Notes under the pieces: model-generated
Told to the model about the DNA's origin: nothing
Seen by the model: the letters and a program-made list of their open reading frames with translations, nothing else
Databases searched by the model: none
In this document: in pieces, positions 1 to 12,291 of the stretch
Layout of the letters: the number at the start of each line of letters is the position of its first letter
How positions within the stretch are numbered: the first letter of the stretch is position 1
Source: Pseudisothecium myosuroides
Lineage: Eukaryota; Streptophyta; Bryopsida; Hypnales; Lembophyllaceae
Reading direction: 5' to 3'
DNA length: 64,000 bases
Assembly (NCBI GenBank): GCA_951799445.1
Contig: OX637287.1
Coordinates: 19,902,224 to 19,966,223, forward strand
Program-made: the position numbers and the translations under genes

Positions 1-158
1 AGTACCACATTCGAATTACCACACAAACCAATGCTTAAATGAAACTAAAGTACAAACTCACGTACTCAAAAGGGTACAAATCCTCTTCTAGACTAACCAA
101 GAGATGAGTGACAGAGATAACAGATCTGATATGGAAGAGTCGGAAAGAACAACAGGAT

Positions 159-3100
159 TTACGATCCAATGTTCTGTACACTCTGTCTTAATCTCTTCAG
201 TTCAGTGTCTAACTTTTGCAGTTCCACTTTCAAAATTTCCACCCGACTTTTCTTTTCTTCGGCCGCACTAAGGTACGGTGCCGTCAAATTCTCCACTTCA
301 GCTCTTACTGCATCAATAGACCTCTGCAGGTCATCATTCATCGCCTCTTCAATCTGTCTTGCAAAAGAGTCTGCAACCCTCCTCACCTTCTTCTTCACCT
401 CTTCCCTTCGTGATGGCAAGTTCCACACTCCAATCAACCTGTTAAATCAACCTTTAGACTCCAATTAACAAACCACAAGGGAACGTACACAAGGTTATCA
501 TTAAAATTAGATAGTTTCAAGAATTTTAAGACCTCATAAAGAGTACCTTGCCCATGATTCATGGAAATGTCTTTCGATGGTCAAAGAAGTCTCCCTGTGT
601 AACATTGGGAGGCCTTCATATGATCACTGTGACCATACTGAGACGAGTCCACGAATCAAGGGATAATTTCTCTTTACAGTGTTCCGAAATTCCTGCAACA
701 ATCTAGTCTTACTGAAAACCCTGTAGATGGTGAATATTGAGAAAAGAAAATAGGATTCCTACAAGAAACATGACGCCACTGAATCAACAAGGAGTATCAT
801 ATGTGAAGAGAGTATACCCTCCAGCTGAACACACTCCAAGAGCAATAAGATCCTCCAAAGTATTAGGCAATATGGAAGTCAATACGGATGCTGAAATTCC
901 TGCCGCTCCAACTCCACTAAATACACCGATGACCTGACACATTTTCAAACTTCCCATCAGATTCATACTAATCCAAATGAAACACGTGTCACTCTCTTAT
1001 CGGTAAGATAGGCAATGCGTGGCCAATTAACAGTAATTGCATTGACCTCACCATTACACACTCTAGTATGACGTCAGTACTCTTGATTCAGGTCGCAATG
1101 TGAAATTCACGGTGGATCGACAGAAAGCACCGCAAAAGTGGGGATTAAAAAAGCTCACCACTTCCCTGAACTCTTGCTCTAAAAGTACTAAGGCAGCGTT
1201 GGTATCAAAGCCCTCCAGCACAGCCAAACTGTTACGTGGCCCAACAGCCTCTGTGTCACCGTTTCGCAACTCAACTACTAATGAGTTTTCCGAACTCTCC
1301 GGAGAATCTTCATGCACTTGCGGCCACCTACTCATGACCAAGGAGCGATAACTGCTAAGTTGGCGGATACTGTTCGATTCTATCCAATCCCTGTGCTCCT
1401 CCAGTGCTTTCTGTTCCAAACCACCACTCTCAATATGAGACGAATGTGAACAGAAACTTATGGTCATGAATCAGGTCTACATGTTGCGGAGTTCTAAGTG
1501 CAACAGGATCAACAATGACACAAAATATTCACAGCGAGGGTGTGTTAAGCAGTGGCAAGTTGGTATGGTGCACTCAATTGACCGGTAAGAAATAGTGAAT
1601 GTTATAAAATATCGTTTGAGAGCAATTCAGTGTTGCGGTGAATCTTTGCATTACCCGAACATCTGCAACAGCAGAGCCGATCACGTTCTTATCGTAGCCA
1701 CTTGATACAGCCGTAGATTGGCTTGATCCAACCAAATACTTTCCAATCGCTTCAATGTTGGATAACCGTAGGATGGAATCTACGAACTTGCTAGCACGCC
1801 CCTTCGCTGCTTCAATCTGCACATTACAACAAAACCGTTAAAATTGTCAGGCACCACTGTGATGTAATTAGAGCCGGATTAAAAAAACTATGTACTCAGT
1901 GGACCGAGATTCAGTGTGCAGATCTGACAATTTACTCATCCAAGACCTCATGCCACATGAATATTAACATAAATTTACACTGAATTTCAAAAGCGCTGTA
2001 TGCAAAGGTCGTACGCAAAAAGACCTGAAAGAAACAAATTAGTGCGTGAACGATAGCTCTGATAGTTGAGAATGATATTTTCACAATGATACAACAAGCA
2101 TTAAAGTTTATTCTCTGATACGTAAAAACCAAGACTACCAAGAGTGATCTAGATGCAGAAAGTAAGGTAAAAGAAAAAGCATGGAGCGATTCCAATCATG
2201 GAAGTAAAACTTATGAAAAAACCACGAAAACAGAAAGCACTAACCACTGCCAAGGTACGTTGTCTCTGTAGAATTGCACCATTCAGCATTGCCTCCTCGT
2301 ATCTCTGCAGCTGCTTCTGCACATCTTCCAGAGCTTTCAAATCGCTCTCTGCTTTAAAGGCCTCAGTCGTCAGTTGTGATTCACAAGCCGTCAGAAGTGC
2401 AAGGCCAACGCCTAATGGAGTCTCTAACTTTAATCGCAGTCTCTCTGCACCCCTATCATTCGACGCCCCCATAAAACCAGAGATGAATTCCTCCAGCTCC
2501 TTGAACCCACTAGTGGTCCAAAGGGGATCTTCGGACAAGCGAGCAACGTCCAAGGTCCCATCTTCTAAGGAGGCTGAGAGCTTCGCTTGTAAGGCTTGTC
2601 GAGCTGAAACAGGATAGACTGGTAATTCTTCCACAGTAAGAAGCCGTTGTGCGTTGTCTCTTACGAAATCGCGAATTTCCTCTACCTGCCCAGAGACCCC
2701 TAATCGTCAGTGGGTTGATATAAAGGCTCAATGCATCACCAAATTAAAAATCTCAAGCTCAAAATATACAGAAATTTCCAAGAGCAATACCTCACTGTAG
2801 GTAGATAAGACATCTGACTTGTTCAGGATGAAAACGACTTTCTTGCCCCATTGTCGTATGTAACGCAAAAATATCAACTGCTCAACAATAAAAATCAAGT
2901 AATAAGAGGAAGTTTTACGCCCATATGACTTTATCTAGAAGAAACATAGAAGTACACGAACATTGATTTTTAATAGGTGACTTCAAAGGTACAACAACAC
3001 TTCATAAAAGATACTGTCAATGCAGTGTAACTCTGAGTTCCAGGAGTAAAACTGACATAAGGACATATCAAAAATGCATGGCGAGAATTGGAGACAGTAA

Positions 3101-6100
3101 TAAAGATATACCTCGCTCTCAGTCAGTGCCCTGTCAGCTGATAAGACAAAGAGAACTAAGTCCGCCCTAGGTACGAACTCTTCAGTAAGGCGTTGCTGCC
3201 GCTGAAGGATGACGTTTGTTCCTGGAGTGTCCACCAGATTCATCTGCACTGTCCACCTCGCTGTTTCAGTTCACAGCATTTCCGATGAACTACGTTTGTT
3301 GTCCCCTGACGGGCCAAGAGGCCGAAATGGGGCCACATGCTTTTTAGCAGTTTTGAGTACGTCGTATCGAGGCTTTTTTTCGTCCGACTATATGAACTTT
3401 TGATCAACGCGAACAATGTTTATCACTAATTCTGGAGATATAAAATTTGGTCCCAACTGAATTACATATTTCACACTACGATCATTTGCATTGGTCATTT
3501 AAGACCATGAATCCTCGATCCTATATGGTTCTTTCCGTCCATTTTGAACTGTATACTGCTACATCCATTCCAACTGGTAAGATACAGACCTGTTTGAGAA
3601 GATTAGCTGGCAAGAACCGTAAGAAATGGCCATCGGGATGCCGCTCTTCTCGCTCTTCTGAATCCCCTCCATCATTGGCATGACGCAGCAAAGTGATTTC
3701 GTTCGTCGTGGGTAGGACCCCTTCTTTCAAGTAACTCTTTCCGAGGAGTGCATTAATAATGGACGATTTACCTGAGTTGAACTCGCCCTGTCCAGTACCA
3801 AGAAAAATGACCTTCAAATCCAAACTGAATAGAACTAGCACTACGTTGACTCGAGAACATCAATGGGCTTCAAAAAATTCGCTAAAACTCTTGTAGAAAG
3901 CCTAGACACCACTTAAGCAATAATTTCCAGTCAAGAGAAATAAGAATACAAACAACGGAAGGTGGTCTCACTTACCACTACGACCGATAAAAACAACTCA
4001 TCTAGTTGCTTTAGGGTATCGATCAGCAGCGACACTTCCTCCATCTGGAAGAATGCAAAACAAATTCAGTAAGATGACAAGCGGAGCTGCTTTGATTATT
4101 ACTGAAATAGCAACAACCAGATAAAAATCATACAATGCAACTAGTATAGGTTGTTACTGCAAACAAAATACAAGCATGCCCAGCTACAATATCGTGGTTC
4201 TACCCAAGATCTGGTAATCCAAGAGTGATGGTTTTTAGAGTCCGTTATATTGATCTCCCACCACACACTCCCCAACTTACATCAGGTGATGCGTCCTTCA
4301 CAAAAGCAATCATCGCTGTGAGGAGCGCACGTTCTTCACCGACAATCTGCTTAACTTGCTTCGTCACGGACTGTTGCTCCACATCAACTTTAAATGCTAC
4401 AGAATCCTCAGGAAGCCCAAGAAAAGCCCCACCATCCTCCATGTCCACTTTTTCATCTTCTCTGCTTTGCATTGTCGTGTCTGGTGAATGACTCATGTCC
4501 ATTTCTTTCCTTCTCTCAACGGCCACACTAATAGAGGCCAGCAAAGAGGACACACTAGTAAGTAGCTTGCCTTCTCCGCCAGCTTTCCTAATATCAACAG
4601 TATTCAGAACCAAACCATTTGCTCCATCCTGAAGGAGGTCCAAGCCAGTTTCAGCTCCAGACCCTGAGACGTCTAAGAACACGGGGATACTGATTCGATC
4701 ACATACTTCTTTTACGAAATCTTCCGCATTCTTGTCCTTGTCGTTTACTTCTAGTATTAGTAAGTCAGCGCCCTCTGTAGCAGCTGCTGTTTGAGCAGAT
4801 AGGGCTGATGACACACGGCGAGCTACCAGAGGCAACACAGATGTTTCCAACCCTGAATTCTGCATCATTCTCCTGGCTACCACAGCTGACAATCCTGCAT
4901 ACACACATAGCCGGCTAAACATGAAAACCTGAAATTGGCTAGCTTTTAAGTCATCAAATGTTCCAATATCGTTGAGCTGCAGACCGCCAAGAACAACGGG
5001 AAGAACAAACCCCTGTATAACTTGACAGTACAAATTTATGATTTGAAAAATAAAGATGAACTCATCAGGCGTATCTCATCAAATAAAAGCTGAACTGGTA
5101 ATCTAAAGGAACCCTCTTGAAACTAGTGCAGGACGGGAGACCACTGAGCCAAAACTCCCTTGCTGACCACCCTGTGCTATTTACTGTTTATCATCCAGCG
5201 CTATCCTCCCTCTTCGAAGCTTAAATGTACCCCTACTACTATTTCGATCATTTCTATCCGCACGAAGGACTAAAAGACACAAATTGGGCTTCATTCTATT
5301 TAGAACTTTTGAGTTGGTCATATAGACTTCATTTGTCCAATTTAATTTCTATATTGACCAACAAAAGCACTGTTCTTTAGTAACTCTGGTGATATCAAAC
5401 TTTTCCCCATCTGATTATATTTTTAACAATATGATCGATTGAACTGGTCATTTTGAAAACCATCAGTCATTGGTCTCTCGGGACTTAGTATTGAACAAAA
5501 AGGACCCGCATTCCAAAACCACAAAGGAATCCTGACACACGACTATTCTCCAGGAAAGAAACACCAATTCAAGTTTGTAGGGCTTCTGGCCATCTAGACA
5601 TGTTCATAAAGACGAGCGTTATAATGAGACTCGATGACCGAGGACATCTAGTTCCAGAAGGATAGAAATGAGAAAGAAGCGTGCACATTCGAAAGATTCA
5701 AAGAGAGAAGAAGAAAGACCTTCATCTGACAGAATCACTCCATCTGCCCCTGAAGCGGCAGCAATGTCCACTCTCTCTGCGACCAAGAGCTCTGCCCTGC
5801 CGCGCAGTATCGTCTTTAGCATGCACCCCGCATCATAAAGTTTGGCACCTCCTAATCCCCCATCGCCACCAGCTTCCAAAAGAATCATCGTCACCCCAGC
5901 AGTCACTGCCGCACTCACTTCCTCCAGCAGGGCATTCTTCTCCTCTCTTTGCAGCTCCTCTAACTTAACACGAAGAGCCAAACCTGGTAAACGCACCTCC
6001 GCCCTCCTAAAACCACCAGGAAAAACCCCTTTGGTGGACTGTCGTACGTCTGCTGCTTCGTTTCTTGAATCGGAGCTCAAATCCATCTCAAAGCCATCCA

Positions 6101-7727
6101 CTAAAGAACACCTTGTCACCCTACCAGTTAGATTATTGTGATGAACGAGTCCTCTGTTCCTAGCTACCATACACGTCCCAGTCGAGGCCTTCATGGAATT
6201 GGGCGAAGAACCTGCCTAGAAAGGATACCAAGAAAAAACGTTCAGCACATGGATTAATTTCCCTTGAAAATGTCCATCAAAGATCCGTTCTCAACAAAAA
6301 TCCGTTCTCAACAGGCCAGAAATTCGTTCTCAGCAGGTCAAAAATCCGTTCTCAACAACCCAAACAGACAAAAACAATAGAACAATTTTCGATCACATAA
6401 TGATGGACTTAAAGTGCTTCCTACATCATGCTTCAAGCGCGATCCCATAATTTGCACTTAACCCCTCAAGGGAAGGCATTTCAACGCTTTAAAATGACCT
6501 ATTTAAATGATCATATAGTGCAAAATATAACGCAGACAGGGACAACTTTTATACAATCAGAGTCAATGAAGAGTACTGCATGTGTTGCACAAAATAAAGG
6601 AAAAAGGAAAATCGAATAATTGAAAGAATCCAAATTAACCAATCCCAAATGCTGAAAAAACATGACGCTCGATATTTACCGTTCGTGACACTTAGGGTTA
6701 AGACATCTACACATTTTCATTCCAAAACTAAACCCTGAGATTGTCAAACTGACATAGTCAAAAGTTTGTACCTCAACGTGAGGGTAACCTCTGCAACGCG
6801 TGGGTGCCATTAACTGCTGCACACTGCTGCATTTCAACCTAAAATGTAGTCCCACAGCTCCGAGCCTCCCTCCTTTCGACCTAAGGAGATGGCTTCGTAT
6901 CCTGCAGTGATGAGGTAATATATGTCTCGGTGCCTCAGAAACCTGTAACCAATCAGAAGTTGCACATGTTAAGTCACTAGCCAAGTCCTGTCTATTCTCA
7001 GCACAATTGTGGAGGTTGCTGTCAACCATGGGTTATAATTCTTTGAAATCAACCCAGGCTTCCACATCTGAGGTTTGTATAGCGTTTACAAGGTAGACCT
7101 CATCCCGCCCCCCCTTGACTCACCGCTGTTACCAACAGCAGCTCATCTATTCATATATCGGTTGGCCTTTAATCAGCAATTGCTGTAAGCATGACTTGCC
7201 CAAATGGCTACAGCCACCGATCTTTGTTTACTATCACTTCAATACAGGTCTAGAACCTCCCACTTTGAATGATTGTATACGAAATTATCATACATTGAGT
7301 GATGATACAATTTGATCTCAAGAGGATTTGGCTCTAGTACACCCAAAACGATCTCTCCACAGTACATACTGATCTCACAAAAACCACACTCCTAAATACG
7401 TTGAAATGCTGAAAGTTATAGAAAGAACATTCTCCCCCTTAAAACAATCAAAAGCTGTACCAATGTGCTGAAGAACAAAGATACTATCAAGGAAACAATA
7501 AGTCCAGTTTGCCGGATTGTTGTTGTTACCAGATGCGAAGATTTGCGCGACACCAACCGATTGTCAACAAAAAGACAGGATTCAGCTGCAACAGTACCAT
7601 TCCCTCGAGCTTTGCAAGCTTCATTGATACCAATTAAATTTGTCGGTGTGAGCATCGAGAAGGACGGAGATCGAGTGTAAGCACGGCAAGGAAACCCCGG
7701 AGTGTTCAAAATCCCAGCCATGGCCAT
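159..7727 (-). CDS. FZL: FZL: chloroplast FZO-like dynamin-related GTPase, 13 exons, complete
   Basis: Membrane-remodelling GTPase of the mitofusin/FZO type; plant FZL acts on thylakoid and chloroplast envelope membranes (family knowledge). Exons read on the minus strand: 7727-7530, 6942-6772, 6215-5720, 4894-4281, 4044-3976, 3787-3590, 3243-3112, 2877-2791, 2685-2245, 1816-1655, 1410-1159, 933-818, 438-159. Phases agree throughout and give about 1071 aa, longer than the roughly 910 aa I recall for the Arabidopsis protein, mostly at the N-terminus. The first 120 residues are Ser/Arg-rich and acid-poor, like a transit peptide. A region with a thiamine-phosphate-synthase-like look (VAERVDIAAASGADGVILSD) follows. 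GTPase motifs: P-loop GEFNSGKSS near 517-525, PTTNEIT switch, DTPG near 587-590, NKSD near 645-648. A hydrophobic Gly/Ala-rich pair (GVGAAGISASVLTSILP, then LGVCSAGG) near 941-979 is the membrane anchor, followed by a C-terminal coiled coil. The acceptor at 1411 and the first two exons are the least certain parts. Confidence 0.9.
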
Positions 7728-8764
7728 AGCTACTGAGCATGCACCCGATGCGGAAATCTCATTTGAAAAGGTGAACCCAAACAAGGGAAAAATAAACTAT
7801 AACTCGTTGAAGCACAACACCGCCATAACAGTGTAACCATTTCGCAGCATCATCCTCTTCAATCTATGAATTGAACCCGAATTGCTTCGTCACCTCAGAC
7901 CAAAAGAAACTAGAAGCAAGAGCGCAAGAGATCAGTCGATAGACAACCTCGTACTGCTCAAGAATTTCAGCTACACTCGTGCAACCTCTCAAACTAATAC
8001 TCCATCAAAATCACCCGCACTTGAAATTGCGAAATCGAAACTACAAAGCCTCAGTCGACTCTTCTGCGGAACCCCAGTAGCTCCAATGTCCAAACAATCA
8101 TCCTTTCTAACCCACCATCACAAAAGCACCGCTTGAAAATCTTTCACACTTCGAATGAAAGCAAAGCGAGGCGACTTGTGTATCCGGAGGACCGGAGGTT
8201 TGGATTTGCCGAAGGGGCCCTTATCTTGTTCCCTTTCAAAACGCTCATATATCGGGGAACGGCAACCCTCATTGGACAAGAGGAGAGTTGCATATCATGA
8301 CATGTGGATGAAAGTAGATCTGCAATATCTGAAACACAAAAATTGTTTTATGGATGAAAAAAAATTGACTACTGGCACTGTAGAGCCAGTCAGTACCGGT
8401 GTGCACTAACTTACTGTGAAATGAAGTTTTTTGTCAGAAAAGTATAGAGATGATTGTTTCGCACCGCATTTTAGGGCGCGGGAGGAATCTTCTGGGGTAT
8501 TCTTCATAAACCTCGTGAATGATAGACTTCACTTGGGGCTCAAGCACTTTGGGGTTTAAGCCCACATGATCGAAGCAGTTGATAGTTTCACAGGGTTTTG
8601 GGGATTATTAGGGTTAGGGTTTTTGTGTCTGAATTTTGGAGTGGAAGTGTCGATGCAGCAGGTGGATTCTTATTAGGTAGTGATCCATTTGCTTTGCGGA
8701 GGTTCGAGGGCCATTCTTAGCCTGGAAGAAGACGTTGAGCTTTGTTGTCGTCGTCGTCTTCGTA
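7728..8764. promoter_or_regulatory. Shared divergent promoter region between FZL and TIM44
   Basis: About 1 kb separates the two start codons and must hold both 5' UTRs and both promoters. A double telo-box-like motif, TTAGGGTTAGGGTTTTT, lies at 8608-8624, about 140 bp before the TIM44 ATG; such motifs are common upstream of plant housekeeping genes. I see no clear TATA box. Short open frames here (for example 7882-8136 and 8155-8409) lack coding character. Confidence 0.5.
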
Positions 8765-11700
8765 ATGGCCTCCTCGCGCGTTGTTGCGCGCAGCGTGATG
8801 GGGGGTCATCACATTGCGAGGATCCGAATGCTGCCTCAATTACGTGATTTGGTGCCATCGGCTGTCCCTTCGTCGTCTTCGTCTTCGTCTTCTTTTCCTG
8901 GTGCTGCACCTCATTTTTCGGCTAGACCAGGCGGCTCTGAGCAACAGTCCGCCAATGAGACTCCGTCTTCGTCTTCATCCTCCAGTATTCCCACCCCACA
9001 GGTCGTGTACAAGAAAGTGAGTGACACTTTCCGGAATGCGGCGTCCACGGCAGGAAGCGCCTTGCACAAGGTGAGAGAAGCGAAGCTTGTGGATTCGGTG
9101 AGGACAGGGTATGCGTTTCTGAAAGAAGAGATGAGCAATACCTCTCCACGGAGAAAACAAAAACCTTCTGCCGATACTGCTGCTGCTGCACCGGAAGCTC
9201 CCCCTGTGAATTCTTCCGTCAACGCCATAGTTCCCGTTGTTAAGAAGACCACAGGATGGGAGAAGAGATGGGAGACTTTGAAAGAGAAGGTGAGACACTC
9301 GCTTATGATAGTGTCAATCAGCGTGTCTTCTCTTGGCCAAAGTTCGACTCCTTATTCGATTCAGAATTTATATTGTATTTTAGTTTCTCTTATTAGGGCA
9401 GTTTGATTTGCCGGGGTTCCTACTTTCAAGATTTGAATTTTGTATTCGTTAGCAGAAAATCCATCTCCCAGAGGTACTGCAGAAAACCTAACCTCGGTAC
9501 AGTTTCAGGGTATGAGGTAGAAACTGCCTCAAGTGGCGTTACAGTCGGCAGGGTTTAATATGGTTTGATTGTTTGGAATACCTATTGAGGATCTGAATTG
9601 GATATGGGGAGACTAATCAGAAGACCTGCTGCAGGCAAAGGCGCACCCAGCCTTCAAACGAATCAAGACTGTGACTGGGCATCCAGTGGTCACCAAGGGC
9701 CAAGAGGTTAGTTCCTTCATTCTTTCCTCTGTATTTTCTTTAATTGATGATTTAGCTTGATTTTTGAAAGGTAGGCGTAGGGCATCCAAGCAGGGTGACT
9801 GCTTCATGGTTGGTACAAGGCTGCCTAATTGTACCTGCAGGAGTGAAAATTTGAAGAGGTTTTGAGATTTTTTGTTTATTTACCTTTTGCAGCTTGCGGA
9901 GGACTTGCGGGAAAGATGGGAGACTAGCGACAGCCCTGTAGTTCACAAAATTCAAGAGTATGTGCAACTATGCCATTTTCTGTCCGTTTCAAGGGGAATA
10001 TTGACCTAATATTGTACAGTGTGTCCCAGTGAAACTTTTCCATGACTGTAACGATTGACTTGTTTTTATCTCGTCAATCAAAGCAGGTTCCATTCCATGG
10101 TGATTTAGGGTTTGCTGAGTCGTACATTCATCACCGTGTCGAGTTTCAGGAATACCCATTCTTGTCCCTAAAGGAACAAAGGATCATGGTTGTTCATTTA
10201 CCGATTCAATTCGTCATGTTGTGAAATCTCTAATTTAGATGAGGCCATACTTTATGTCACCAGAATTAGTGAAGAATATTGCATGTATTTGTTGAAGATT
10301 TATACATTTAACCTAAAAGTTCCCATATGACCTCCTCAAAACTGCTAAGAAAAGCACGAGGCCCAATTTGGGCCTGTTGGTCAAGTAGGGATTAAGTTTG
10401 ATCAGGTGATTTGAGGTATAGAGATGAATCATTCTGTGAAAGAAGATTTTTTTAACTCCCGTTTACTCGATTTGAGAGTTTCGGGATTGGGCGGGAAATC
10501 TGACGTGTGATGAAATTGTCGCTTTTCTGCAGTTTGAACGAGTCTCTTTTTGGTGAAACTGCCACTGCAGTAGCCATGCGTGAGATCCGTCGCCATGATC
10601 CGTAAGTTCTCTCACTGAGTTTATTCAAGTAATCTACAGTAGTATTGTGGCGGTCCTGCTCTGCAATGCGATTTAACGCCTAAAGGACCAAGGATTTATG
10701 GTTTTCAAAATGACTACTTCGGTTTATTAAATCCGTAAAGTGAACCCTGTAATCTGGGTCGATTGTAAACTCTATCATGACCATTACGAGGAATGAAGGA
10801 CTTCTTTCTAAACTTTCCAAGTCATACTAGTCGATTTTATATACACAGTACTCTATCACTGAAGCGCTAATCTGAAGTTGTTGGAGTTTGAGGCAGATCA
10901 TTCACATTTTCCGAATTTCTTGCCGAGGTCCAAAGCGAGATACGACCCACACTTCGAGCTTATCTTAAGGTGAAATTTGTTAGAATCTGCTTTGGGCGTC
11001 GTCGAAAGGATTGTAGTAATGTTTTTTACGCCCTGATCCTCTACATCATGTACTTATGATTTGTTTTTTTGTCATTTGAAACAGGGTGATTTAGCCACTT
11101 TGAAGAAGACATGTAGTAGGGAGGTGGTAGAGCGTTGTCAGGCAGAGAGAAGGGCATTGGAGAGCCAGGGAATCTTCTTGGATAACCAGGTGCAATCCAT
11201 TTACCACATTCTTCCTAACGTTGTACAATATGGCAACATGTGGTTGCACTCTTTTCTCTTTTTTTGTTTTCTTCCGTTTTCCACTAAAGAGGAATTGCTT
11301 ACTGATCTATGGAAAGTTTTTATTCTGCTTGTTTCATATTATTTGGCTTGCGTATTTCAAGGCAAATGTTTTAGGAATTTGACACCGAACGTCTTTCATG
11401 CATTTCTACAGATTCTACACATTTCTGATGTTGAGATAAAGGAGACCAAACTGATGGGAAATTTACCTCTCATTATTATCACTGTGAGTACTATTTTCAG
11501 TGCATGAAACCTAATTTCTTTTGCGGTACCCATGATGTTCCGTCTTCTGTTAGAATAGGCATCAGGGTGTCGTTTTAATTGTCCCGAGAAGGTCATTTGC
11601 AGTTTTTATTGTTGAATGATTCAGAAAACGCAAGCAGTCTGATTTAGCGGGTTGGTTGTTATGTCCCTTGACAGTTTCAAACTCAGCAAATCCATTGTGC

Positions 11701-12291
11701 CCGGGACAAAGCTGGCAACATAATTGAGGGAGCTAGGGTATGTTCGACTCCTTGAACTCCTGTACTCTTTGAGCCTGTCCTCATAACAGTCCACCTTTAT
11801 GAAATTTTCGCCTGAAGTCAGTTTTTCTGTCGGTGACATTATCCTTCAGTTGCCCAAATGGCGAGAAGTGTCCGCTTCCACATCTATAGGATTTGAAATT
11901 ATTGATTTAGTAAGTTTCAAGGAATGTAACAAAATGTACAAATCAGAAGAAGAGATCATACCCTACATTTTTTAATAATATAAATATGTTTTGAACGTTA
12001 ATATAATTGACTATTAGCTTCCAAAGTGGAATCTCTATTTTAGCTTGGTGTCTTAGAGGTTATGTCCTTAAACCTTTAGTCATTCTTAGGAAGGAGTGGG
12101 TGTAGTTGAGAGCGCAGTGCTATACGGATTTGAATTAATGCAGATGTGGCATTTTGTAGGATGATATCCACACAATATTCTATGCGTGGGCCATGCAACT
12201 AGAGAGTCCGGAGGAGAGAAGTGATGGAGACTTTCAAACTCGGTGGAAATTAAGAGAGCTGCAACAAGCTGGCATGCAGGCTCTCATCTAA
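8765..12291 (+). CDS. TIM44: TIM44: mitochondrial import inner membrane translocase subunit, 9 exons
   Basis: Peripheral matrix-side subunit of the TIM23 translocase that tethers mtHsp70 to the import channel. Exons: 8765-9289, 9635-9706, 9893-9957, 10533-10601, 10897-10969, 11085-11189, 11412-11483, 11675-11737, 12160-12291. All have GT-AG borders and matching phases, giving 391 aa, somewhat shorter than the 450-470 aa typical of the family. The start MASSRVVARSV is Arg-rich without acidic residues, fitting a mitochondrial presequence. A Ser-rich low-complexity linker follows, then VSDTFRNAASTAG, TTGWEKRWETLKEK and LAEDLRERWETSDSPVVHKI. The C-terminal Tim44 domain covers roughly residues 220-391: REIRRHDPSFTFSEFLAEV, IRPTLRAYLKGDLATLKK, CSREVVERCQAERRAL, LLHISDVE-type strand ILHISDVEIKETKLMGN, IHTIFYAWAMQLE, and the terminal GMQALI. 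The ATG at 8765 was chosen because the open frame upstream has only a non-ATG start. Confidence 0.92.

Noticed and set aside
2198..2617. Open frame of 139 codons on the plus strand
   Set aside because: Lies antisense to a clear FZL exon and mirrors its codon structure.
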